The notes beneath the pieces are model-generated. The model was not told the origin of the DNA. It did not search any database and saw nothing but the letters and a program-made list of their open reading frames with translations. Below, piece by piece: positions 44,264 to 51,677 of a DNA stretch of 64,000 bases. The stretch covers positions 1 through 64,000 of the forward strand of contig NZ_BDJE01000036.1 of the NCBI RefSeq assembly GCF_002117935.1. Reading direction: 5' to 3'. Every line of letters begins with the position of its first letter. Position 1 is the first letter of the stretch. Position numbers and translations under genes: made by a program. This stretch comes from Nocardioides sp. PD653-B2. GTDB taxonomy: Bacteria > Actinomycetota > Actinomycetes > Propionibacteriales > Nocardioidaceae.

Positions 44264-45073
44264 CTAGGGCATGCGGGGCTGCCGCGCCAGCTGGCGGCTC
44301 TGCGCGACCAGGCGCCCGGTCGAGTCCCAGACCTCGCAGTCCTCCTCGAACATGCCTCCGGCCATGTTGCGGGTGGCGTGTCGGACCTTGAGCCAGCCCG
44401 GCGCCGGACGGGCACGGACGTGGGCGGTGAGCTCGAGGGTCGGCGCCCAGCCCGGCATCCCGAGGTCGAAGGTCACCGGCGGCAGCGCGTCGACGACCGT
44501 CAGCAGCGAGATCGGGTCGGGCTCGCGCCCGTCGACGAGCCGGAACCACGCGCTGAGCTCACCGTTCCCGCTCGGCTCTCCGACCGCCCACCCCATGTGA
44601 GCAGGGTGGAAGCGCATGTCGAAGCGGTCCATCAGCTTCGCGATCTTGCGCAGCTCGGGAGGCGCCATCGTGTTGGGCACGCAGTCCGCGGGCGGCGGCA
44701 GCACCGGCTCCTCCGCCGTCGTCCGGACGTCGTCACCGAGCCGGCCCAGGTCGCCGTACGTCGCGAGCGCGGTGATCCGGGGCGCATCACCCTGGCGCAG
44801 GTCGGCGGCGACCGTCGACACGCTGCCCCCCGCACGCCGGACGTCGACGCTCACCGTGGCCGGGCCGGGCGCGGCTGCCGACAGGTAGTAGGCCGAGATC
44901 ACCAGCGGGTCGGGTTTGTCCGGGAGGGTGTGGCGGATGGCGTTGCCGATCACCGACAGCAGATAGCCGCCGTTCACTCCCCCGCCGACCACCCAGCCGT
45001 CGGCCAGCTCGGCGGAGTAGGTGGTGTCGTCCTCACGGACGACCGCGATCTGGCCGTCGAACTCGTAGGTCAC
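44264..45073 (-). CDS. Acyl-CoA thioesterase family protein (double hot-dog, TesB-like)
   Basis: 269 aa, GTG start. N-terminal hot-dog: YSAELADGWVVGGGVNGGYLLSVIGNAIRHTLPDKPDPLVISAYYLSAAAPGPATVSVDV. C-terminal hot-dog: DPISLLTVVDALPPVTFDLGMPGWAPTLELTAHVRARPAPGWLKVRHATRNMAGGMFEEDCEVWDSTGRLVAQSRQLA. The second half matches the actinobacterial thioesterase-like superfamily that hydrolyses acyl-CoA. Convergent with the HTH gene (7-bp gap), divergent from the DUF202 gene. Confidence 0.82.
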   Translation of the reverse strand: MTYEFDGQIAVVREDDTTYSAELADGWVVGGGVNGGYLLSVIGNAIRHTLPDKPDPLVISAYYLSAAAPGPATVSVDVRRAGGSVSTVAADLRQGDAPRITALATYGDLGRLGDDVRTTAEEPVLPPPADCVPNTMAPPELRKIAKLMDRFDMRFHPAHMGWAVGEPSGNGELSAWFRLVDGREPDPISLLTVVDALPPVTFDLGMPGWAPTLELTAHVRARPAPGWLKVRHATRNMAGGMFEEDCEVWDSTGRLVAQSRQLARQPRMP

Positions 45074-45107
45074 GCGGCGAGCCTAGAGAACAGGAAACTG
45101 CGGCAGC

Positions 45108-45470
45108 ATGGGCCCCATGACCGACCGCAAACCGCGCTGGGTGTACGACGCGGGCTCCGACCCGGACCCGCGCTACACCCTCGCCAACGAGCGCACCTTC
45201 CTGGCCTGGGTGCGGACGTCGATCGGCCTGCTGGCCGGCGGCGTGGCGCTGCACGCGCTCGGGCTCCCCGACTCCGACTGGCTGCGCACCACGCTCGCGG
45301 TGCTGCTCGTGCTCTTCGGCGGAGCGACCTGCGCCTTCGCGCTGGTGCGATGGGCCCGAGTCGAGCGCGCGATGCGGACAGACCAGCCGCTGCCGGCGTT
45401 CAGCCTCGGGTTCGTCATGACCGGGGCTGTCGTCGTGGGTGCCGTCCTGCTGGCGGTCGCGTTCGTCTGA
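45108..45470 (+). CDS. DUF202 (YidH-like) membrane protein
   Basis: 120 aa with the family signature RYTLANERTFLAWVRTSIGLLAGGVAL followed by three membrane helices. ATG 45108 has AGGAAAC about ten bases upstream; an in-frame ATG at 45117 is an alternative. Function of the family is unknown. The stop lies 4 bp from the convergent lipoprotein stop. Confidence 0.85.
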   Translation: MGPMTDRKPRWVYDAGSDPDPRYTLANERTFLAWVRTSIGLLAGGVALHALGLPDSDWLRTTLAVLLVLFGGATCAFALVRWARVERAMRTDQPLPAFSLGFVMTGAVVVGAVLLAVAFV

Positions 45471-45474
45471 GGGC

Positions 45475-45957
45475 TCAGCCCTTGCTCGTGCCCTTGCCGC
45501 AGGTGAACGTCGCCGTCAGGTGCGGGCCGGGACCCTTGACCCCCATGGTGTCGGCGTCGACCGTCGCGCTCGTGCCGTTCCCGGCGACGTCGAGCCCCGT
45601 GTCGGGGTCGGCCGTCGTGTACGTGGCGCCGTCGATCGTGAAGTTGGCGCTGGTCGGGAGGTCGTCCTTGCCGGCGTACACCGACAGCCGGTCCTCACCC
45701 TTGGCGAAGTCGTAGATCGTCGGGCCGGCCTGGTTGGACGAGCTGCCCTTGCCCTTCCACGACGCCTGGACGGCTCCGGTGATCTCGATCTCGGCGGTGC
45801 ACTTGCGGTGGAAGACCTTGTCCGGCATGCCCGAGTCGGAGGCTGCCGCGGACGAGGGAGAGTCAGCGTCCTTGTCGCTGTCACTCCCGGAGCACGACGA
45901 CAGCGCCGTCACGGCGCAGAGGGTGGTCACGGCCAGGATCCATCGGGGAGAACGCAT
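45475..45957 (-). CDS. Lipoprotein, LpqH/19-kDa-antigen-like
   Basis: 160 aa. Signal peptide MRSPRWILAVTTLCAVTALSSC with lipobox LSSC, then a Ser/Asp-rich linker. The C-terminal domain (CTAEIEITGAVQASWKGKG ... LTATFTCGKGTSKG) has two cysteines that could form a disulfide. The pattern resembles small mycobacterial LpqH-type lipoproteins, but the similarity is weak. Function unknown. Confidence 0.7.
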   Translation of the reverse strand: MRSPRWILAVTTLCAVTALSSCSGSDSDKDADSPSSAAASDSGMPDKVFHRKCTAEIEITGAVQASWKGKGSSSNQAGPTIYDFAKGEDRLSVYAGKDDLPTSANFTIDGATYTTADPDTGLDVAGNGTSATVDADTMGVKGPGPHLTATFTCGKGTSKG

Positions 45958-46040
45958 GCGCGGCAGTCAAACATGCTGGTCCGAGGCCGTGTCCAATCGG
46001 GAGCGGCCAGGACGCGGCGTCGTTCGCGAGCGTCATGGGG

Positions 46041-46303
46041 GTCGCGGTCGCGGCGCGCCGGCGGCCCCCTGGGTGCCGCCCGGGGCGCCTGGTGGCACCA
46101 TCGACGGCAACCTGCTGACGGTGGGAGCCACGCTCGGTCTCCCGGTGCAGGTCGAGGGGTCGCCGGCCTGTGTCGGCGACCCGCACGTCGCTCGGGGAGA
46201 CGGAGAGGTGTCGCAGACCGCGATGGGGCAGAACTGTGTGCGTGCGGCGATCGTGCTCCTGGCGGCCCGCTCCGGGATGGACCTCGCCGAGGTGCGCCGA
46301 TGA
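46041..46303 (+). pseudogene. Remnant of acetamidase/formamidase (C-terminal part)
   Basis: The readable stretch GGTIDGNLLTVGATLGLPVQVEGSPACVGDPHVARGDGEVSQTAMGQNCVRAAIVLLAARSGMDLAEVRR matches the central GDPHxxQGDGE region and following part of FmdA/AmdA-type amidases. Nothing of the first ~150 residues of that family is found upstream; the frame instead runs antisense through the lipoprotein. No credible start codon exists. The stop overlaps the next gene's ATG (ATGA), so the intact gene was probably once in an operon with the downstream amidase. Confidence 0.65.
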
Positions 46304-47805
46304 GCCAGCTGCCCCCCGAGAAGTCACCGCCCGACGGGTTGGTCGAGGCGTTCTGGGAGTACGAGCGGGCGCTGATGGACAACGATCTGCCGGCGCTCGA
46401 CCGACTGTTCGCACCCGGCCCGACCACGCTCCGCGGTGACGCCGACGGGCTCCTCGTCGGTCACGACCTGATCAGCGCCTTCCGCGGCACCCGCGGCGGG
46501 GCGCCCGCCCGACGGATCCTGCAGACCCACGTGCAGGTCGTCGACGCGGAGCACGCCCTCGTCGTCGCGGTCACCGAGCTCGAGCGCGGCGGCCGCGGCC
46601 AGCAGACCCAGCTGTGGGCGCGCACCGCCGACGGCTGGGCGGTGACCGCCGCCCACGAGTCCGTGCCGGCACCGGCCCTCGACACCCGGATCTGGCGGGT
46701 CGTCGGCGACCCGCTGCTGCCGCCGACCGCGCGTGGCGTCCTCGACGGCGAGAGTGTCGCGGTGAAGGACCTCTACGCCGTCGCCGGGCAGCGGGTCGGC
46801 GCAGGCAACCCCGCCTGGCTCGCCGAGGCACACGTCGAGCCCCGCAGCGCCACCGTCGTCGAGGCGCTGCTCGACGCGGGCGCGTCCGTGCGGGGCATCG
46901 CCCGCACCGACGAGTTCGCCTACTCCCTGGCCGGGACCAACGCCCACACCGGCACTCCCCCGAACCCGAGGGCGCCGCACCGGATCTCCGGCGGCTCGAC
47001 GTCCGGCTCGGCGAGCGCGGTGTCGCTCGGCCAGGCCACGATCGGCCTCGGCACCGACACCGGAGGGTCGATCCGGGTGCCCGCTTCCTACCAGGGCCTC
47101 TACGGGATCCGCACCACCCACGGCCTGGTCTCGACGTACGGCGTGCTGCCGCTCGCCCGCTCGTTCGACGCGGTCGGCTGGCTCACCCGCGACGCCGCAC
47201 TGCTGGCCCGGGTCGGCGACGTGCTGCTGCCGCCCTCGGCGGCAGGCCCGGTCCACGACCTGGTCACCGTGCCCGGGCTGAACGCACTCGCCCAGCCCGA
47301 CGTCGCGGCCGTCGTCGACGAGCTCGCGGGCGGTGCGACCCGCGAGTCCTGGGAGCTCTCGGCGCTCCCCATCTGGTCGTCGGCCTTCCAGGTACTGCAG
47401 GCGTGGGAGGCCTGGCGCGAGCGCGGGCCCTGGCTGACGACCCGGCTCGACACGCTCGGGGCCGACGTCCGCGGCCGGTTCGAGGCGGCGGCGCTGATCG
47501 ACGACGAGCGCGCGGGCGCGGCGGCGCGGGTCGTCGACGACGCCGGCCGGCGGATCGGCGAGCTGATCGGTGACCGGGTGCTCGTCCTGCCGTCGGCGTC
47601 CTCGGTGGCGCCCACCCCGGGCGAGGGGCTGCAGGCGGTGCGCGACGCGACCATGTCCCTGACCTGCCTCGCCGGGCTCGGCGGGCTGCCCGCGGTGAGC
47701 ATCCCCCGGACCACGGCCGACGGGCTGCCCGCGGGCGTCTGCCTGGTCGCCGCGTCCGGGCGTGACCGGGACCTGCTCGCGCTGGCGGTCGAGCTGTCCT
47801 CCTGA
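46300..47805 (+). CDS. AtzH-like domain fused to amidase-signature hydrolase
   Basis: 501 aa from ATG 46300. Residues ~10-125 form a SnoaL/AtzH (DUF3225) domain: LVEAFWEYERALMDNDLPALDRLFAPGPTTLRGDADGLLVGHDLISAFRG. From about 135 an amidase-signature domain follows, with catalytic K156 in ESVAVKDLYAVAGQRVG, the cis-Ser segment GGSTSGSASAVSLG and nucleophile S257 in GTDTGGSIRVPASYQGLYGIR. In s-triazine degradation AtzH is separate from AtzE/AtzF; here the two are one chain. It probably hydrolyses an amide or carbamate; substrate unknown. Confidence 0.85.
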   Translation: MSQLPPEKSPPDGLVEAFWEYERALMDNDLPALDRLFAPGPTTLRGDADGLLVGHDLISAFRGTRGGAPARRILQTHVQVVDAEHALVVAVTELERGGRGQQTQLWARTADGWAVTAAHESVPAPALDTRIWRVVGDPLLPPTARGVLDGESVAVKDLYAVAGQRVGAGNPAWLAEAHVEPRSATVVEALLDAGASVRGIARTDEFAYSLAGTNAHTGTPPNPRAPHRISGGSTSGSASAVSLGQATIGLGTDTGGSIRVPASYQGLYGIRTTHGLVSTYGVLPLARSFDAVGWLTRDAALLARVGDVLLPPSAAGPVHDLVTVPGLNALAQPDVAAVVDELAGGATRESWELSALPIWSSAFQVLQAWEAWRERGPWLTTRLDTLGADVRGRFEAAALIDDERAGAAARVVDDAGRRIGELIGDRVLVLPSASSVAPTPGEGLQAVRDATMSLTCLAGLGGLPAVSIPRTTADGLPAGVCLVAASGRDRDLLALAVELSS

Positions 47806-47953
47806 CGGTGGCGTCGACACCCGTCGCGAAGTCCGGACGGACGGTGCCCCCGCCGGGCGACCCGGCCGGGAGTGCGTGGCGCGATCCGGTGTTTGCCACG
47901 ACCCCCCGAAGGGCAGGTGGTGACGGCCATCACCACGAACAACCGGGGGAACC

Positions 47954-48568
47954 ATGTCTTCCAGCTCGCGGCGGCTCTCCGCCATCACCGCACTGCTCCT
48001 CCTCCTGGGCGCGCTCGTCCCGGTCCTCATGACGGGACCGGCCGACGCTGCCGGCGCCCTGAAATGCGGGAAGTGGACCTACGACTCGGGGTCGTCGACG
48101 CAGTACCGCTCCTGCGTGAAGGTCACCAAGATCAGGCCGATCGTCAAGCAGGACGGCAACTACCTGCTGCACAACAGCAGCCCCCGCCAGACCGTGAAGG
48201 CCACCTGCGCGTGGGACCACTCGACCACGCTCACCTGGAAGGTGGAGGGGACCGTGAAGGCGGAGGCCGGCCTGATCTTCTCCAAGGTCTCGGCCGAGGT
48301 CACCTCCGGCGTGGCGCACAGCACCACCGACTCGACCCACCTCGGGTTCGAGTTCAAGCTCAAGCCGAAGAAGTGGGCCTACTGCGCCCGCGGGCACGCC
48401 GCCTTCGACGTCGCCGGCCAGGCGATGCGGCAGGTCTGCACCGCCCAGGAGACCGGCTGCCACTTCGTGAACGTGCGCAACTTCACCGGCCGGATCCCTT
48501 CCTCGAGCTTCTTGGACTACGGACCGGGCCGCAACATCGACTGGAGCCAGTACCTCCCCCAGGACTAG
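47954..48568 (+). CDS. Secreted protein of unknown function
   Basis: 204 aa, ATG 47954 with GGGGGAACC upstream. Signal peptide RRLSAITALLLLLGALVPVLMTGPADA. The mature part has six cysteines (in GALKCGKW, YRSCVK, KATCAWD, WAYCARG, RQVCTAQ, TGCHF), likely three disulfides. The middle is beta-rich (TLTWKVEGTVKAEAGLIFSKVSAEVTSGVAHSTTDSTHLGFEFKLKPKKW). This resembles actinobacterial exported hypothetical proteins with a pore- or toxin-like beta-fold, but I cannot assign a family. Convergent with the flavoprotein gene. Confidence 0.65.
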   Translation: MSSSSRRLSAITALLLLLGALVPVLMTGPADAAGALKCGKWTYDSGSSTQYRSCVKVTKIRPIVKQDGNYLLHNSSPRQTVKATCAWDHSTTLTWKVEGTVKAEAGLIFSKVSAEVTSGVAHSTTDSTHLGFEFKLKPKKWAYCARGHAAFDVAGQAMRQVCTAQETGCHFVNVRNFTGRIPSSSFLDYGPGRNIDWSQYLPQD

Positions 48569-48598
48569 GAGCCGGTCGGCGCGTCGCGGCTCGACGGC

Positions 48599-50248
48599 TC
48601 AGAGCGTGGCAGCCGCCGCGCGCCCGGCCACCCGGCCGGAGAACAGGCAGCCACCGAGGAAGGTCCCCTCGAGCGCGTTGTAGCCCATCATCCCGCCCCC
48701 GCCGAAGCCGTTGACCTCGCCCGCGGCGTAGAGCCCGGGCAGCGGAGTGCCGTCGGCCTGCAGACAACGGCCCTCGAGGTCGGTCTCGAGCCCGCCGAGC
48801 GACTTGCGGGTCAAGATGTTCAGCCGCACGGCGATCAGCGGGCCCGCCTTGGGGTCGAGCAGCTTGTGCGGCGTGGCGACCCGGATCAGCTTGTCTCCGC
48901 GGTAGTTGCGGGCGCCGTGCATCGCGGTGATCTGGGCGTCCTTGCTGTAATCGTTGTCGAGCTCGCGGTCGCGCTTCTCGATGAGGTCGCGCAGCTCGGC
49001 CTCCACGATCAGGGGCTCGTCGCCGACCTCGTTCATGCCCCGCACCAGGTCGCCCAGGTCGTCGGCGACGACGAAGTCCTCGCCGTGCTCCTTGAACGCC
49101 TCGACCGGCCCCGGCGCTCCGGCCTTCACCCGCGACAGCAGCAGCTTGATGTCCTTGCCGGTGAGATCGGGGTTCTGCTCGGAGCCCGAGAGCGCGAACT
49201 CCTTCTCGATGATCTTCTGGGTGAGCACGAACCACGAGTAGTCGTAGCCGGTCGTGCGCAGGTGGGCGAGCGTGCCGAGCGTGTCGAAGCCCGGGAAGTA
49301 CGGCGCGGGCAGCCGCTTGCCCGTCGCGTCGAGCCAGAGGGAGGACGGCCCCGGCAGGATCCGGATGCCGTGGTTCTCCCAGATCGGGTCCCAGTTGCGC
49401 ACGCCCTCGACGTAGTGCCACATCCGGTCGGGGTTGATGACGCGCGCGCCGGCAGCCTCGGTGATGCCGAGCATCCGGCCGTCGACGTGGGCGGGGACGC
49501 CGGCGACCATCGTCTTCGGCGGCGTGCCGAGCCGGGCCGGCCAGGCCTTGCGGACCAGGTCGTGGTCGCCGCCGATGCCGCCGCTGGTCACGATCACGGC
49601 CTGACCGCGGAGCTCGAAGTCCGCGGTCTCGACGCGGCTGCTGGCGCGGCCGCGCTCGATCGCGCTCGGCTCGAGCACCTTGCCGCGCACACCCACGACG
49701 GCTCCGCCCTCGACCACGAGGTCGTCGACGCGGTGCCGGAAGGCGAAGCGGAGGCGACCGGTGGCGGCGTGCTCGCGGACCCGGCGCTCGAACGGCGCCA
49801 CGACGCCGGGGCCGGTCCCCCACGTGATGTGGAAGCGCGGGACGGAGTTGCCGTGCCCGTCGAAGCGGCCGTCACCGCGCTCGGCCCAGCCGACGACCGG
49901 GAAGAGCCGGTGGCCCATCTCGCGCAGCCAGGAGCGCTTCTCGCCGGCCGCGAAGTCGACGTACGCCTCGGCCCAGCGACGCGGCCAGCGGTCCTCGTCG
50001 CGGTCGAACTGGGCGCTGCCGAGCCAGTCCTGCAGGGCCAGCTCGCGGGAGTCCTTGATGCCCATCCGGCGCTGCTCGGGGCTGTCCACGAGGAAGAGGC
50101 CGCCGAGGCTCCAGAAGGCCTGACCGCCCAGGGACTGCTCGGGCTCCTGGTCGACGAGCACGACGCTCCTGCCCGCGTCGGCGACCTCCGCGGCTGCCGT
50201 CAGGCCGGCGAGGCCGGCACCCACCACGATGACGTCACTGGTCTCCAC
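48599..50248 (-). CDS. FAD-binding dehydrogenase (3-ketosteroid dehydrogenase/fumarate-reductase-like)
   Basis: 549 aa. N-terminal dinucleotide motif DVIVVGAGLAGLTAAAEVADAGRSVVLVDQEPEQSLGGQAF. C-terminal FAD block: LPGLYAAGEVNGFGGGGMMGYNALEGTFLGGCLFSGRVAGRAAA. The middle carries the KSTD-like TSGGIGGDHDLVRKAWP and HYVEGVRNWDPIW. Members are often annotated as FAD-binding dehydrogenases that oxidise steroid or hydrophobic substrates. It is divergent from an AAHS transporter gene, with an operator-like palindrome between them. Confidence 0.85.
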   Translation of the reverse strand: METSDVIVVGAGLAGLTAAAEVADAGRSVVLVDQEPEQSLGGQAFWSLGGLFLVDSPEQRRMGIKDSRELALQDWLGSAQFDRDEDRWPRRWAEAYVDFAAGEKRSWLREMGHRLFPVVGWAERGDGRFDGHGNSVPRFHITWGTGPGVVAPFERRVREHAATGRLRFAFRHRVDDLVVEGGAVVGVRGKVLEPSAIERGRASSRVETADFELRGQAVIVTSGGIGGDHDLVRKAWPARLGTPPKTMVAGVPAHVDGRMLGITEAAGARVINPDRMWHYVEGVRNWDPIWENHGIRILPGPSSLWLDATGKRLPAPYFPGFDTLGTLAHLRTTGYDYSWFVLTQKIIEKEFALSGSEQNPDLTGKDIKLLLSRVKAGAPGPVEAFKEHGEDFVVADDLGDLVRGMNEVGDEPLIVEAELRDLIEKRDRELDNDYSKDAQITAMHGARNYRGDKLIRVATPHKLLDPKAGPLIAVRLNILTRKSLGGLETDLEGRCLQADGTPLPGLYAAGEVNGFGGGGMMGYNALEGTFLGGCLFSGRVAGRAAAATL

Positions 50249-50309
50249 GGGCGCGATCCTCGCACGTCGTCCGGCGAGTGCCGAGGCTCGGCCACCTCCC
50301 GACTCGTGG

Positions 50310-50324
50310 TTTCGCTCAGTGAAA
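50310..50324. promoter_or_regulatory. Operator-like palindrome (IclR-type)
   Basis: TTTCGCTCAGTGAAA is a 15-bp palindrome with perfect TTTC/GAAA ends and only two mismatched pairs. It resembles operators of IclR-family regulators of aromatic-compound genes. It lies in the 141-bp gap between the divergent flavoprotein and MFS genes and could control both. No IclR gene is in the window. Confidence 0.45.
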
Positions 50325-50389
50325 TCCGCGGGTGTCCTTCGGCACGACGACGGGCACAGGATCGGGAGTCCTCTCGGGAAGGAACACCG

Positions 50390-51631
50390 ATGTCCGTCTC
50401 CACCCGCTCCACCTCGGTCGCGCGCCGTACGCCGTCCGCCGACGGCCTCTGGCCGGTCGTCCTCTGCTGGCTCGCCGTCGCGCTCGACGGCTTCGACCTG
50501 GTCGTGATCGGGGCCGTGATCCCGACGATCAGCAAGTCCGGGGACCTCGGCTTCACCGACGCCTCGCTCACGACAGCCTCGACCATGGGCCTCGTGGGCG
50601 TGGGCATCGGCGCGGTGCTGATCGGTCCGGTCACCGACCGACTCGGCCGCCGGGTCACGCTCATCTCCTGCATCGCGTGGTTCTCCGTGCTCACCATCGC
50701 GGTCGCGTTCGCCCCGAACGTCGAGACCTTCGTCATCCTGCGACTCCTCGCCGGGCTCGGCCTCGGCGCGTGCCTGCCGATCGCCCTGACCTTCATGTCG
50801 GAGTACTCACCCGCCCACCGCAACGGCACGGCGATGACCCGGGTGATGACCGGCTACCACGTCGGTGCGGTGATCACCGCGCTCCTCGCGCTCTGGGTGA
50901 TCGACGCCTGGGGCTGGCAGGCGATGTTCGTGGTCGGCGGCGTGGCCGGCCTGCTGGTGCTGCCGTTCATGTGGGCCAGGCTCCCCGAGTCGGAGACGTT
51001 CCTCGAGGTGCGCCAGGAGAAGCCCACGGGCCGGATGACCGACGTGCTCACGGGCGGCTACCTCCGGGTCAGCCTCGGCCTCTGGGTCGCGTCGTTCATG
51101 GGCCTGCTGCTCGTCTACGGCCTCAACACCTGGCTGCCGAAGATGATGGGCGACGCCGGCTACTCGATCAAGGCCGGCACCGGCCTGCTGCTGCTCCTCA
51201 ACCTCGGCGCCGTGATCGGGCTGGTCGTCGCCGGCACCGTCTCCGACGCGCGCGGCAACAAGCCGACGGTCCTGGTGTGGTTCGGGCTGGCCGCGCTCTT
51301 CCTGGCGCTGCTCAGCATCAAGATGCAGAACGAGGTCCTCGTCTACGCCGCCGTCCTCCTCACCGGCATCTTCGTCTTCAGCGCCCAGGTGCTCGTCTAC
51401 GCGTTCGTCGGCCACCTCTACCCGCCGGAGATCCGGGGTACGGCGCTCGGGCTGGCGGCCGGCATCGGCCGGGTCGGCGCGATCGTGGGCCCCTCGATCA
51501 CCGGCGCCCTCGTCACGGCCGGGATCGCCTACCCGTGGGGCTTCTACGTGTTCGCCGGCGCCGCCCTGCTCGCCGTCCTCGCGCTCGCGACGGTGCCCGC
51601 GCACCTGCGCCGGGCCGCGGTGAAGGTCTGA
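50390..51631 (+). CDS. MFS transporter, aromatic acid:H+ symporter (AAHS) type
   Basis: 413 aa, ATG 50390 with AAGGA seven bases upstream; about twelve membrane helices. AAHS hallmarks: CWLAVALDGFDLVVIGAVIPTI in the first helix (the DGxD region), GPVTDRLGRRVTLI between helices 2 and 3, and the late-half GTVSDARGNKPTVL. Substrates in the family are benzoate, 4-hydroxybenzoate, protocatechuate and similar acids. Divergent from the KSTD-like dehydrogenase. Confidence 0.85.
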   Translation: MSVSTRSTSVARRTPSADGLWPVVLCWLAVALDGFDLVVIGAVIPTISKSGDLGFTDASLTTASTMGLVGVGIGAVLIGPVTDRLGRRVTLISCIAWFSVLTIAVAFAPNVETFVILRLLAGLGLGACLPIALTFMSEYSPAHRNGTAMTRVMTGYHVGAVITALLALWVIDAWGWQAMFVVGGVAGLLVLPFMWARLPESETFLEVRQEKPTGRMTDVLTGGYLRVSLGLWVASFMGLLLVYGLNTWLPKMMGDAGYSIKAGTGLLLLLNLGAVIGLVVAGTVSDARGNKPTVLVWFGLAALFLALLSIKMQNEVLVYAAVLLTGIFVFSAQVLVYAFVGHLYPPEIRGTALGLAAGIGRVGAIVGPSITGALVTAGIAYPWGFYVFAGAALLAVLALATVPAHLRRAAVKV

Positions 51632-51677
51632 GAAGAAGGTCGTGGCGGGCTCGCCCCGGGGCTGGTAGACGTGGGCC

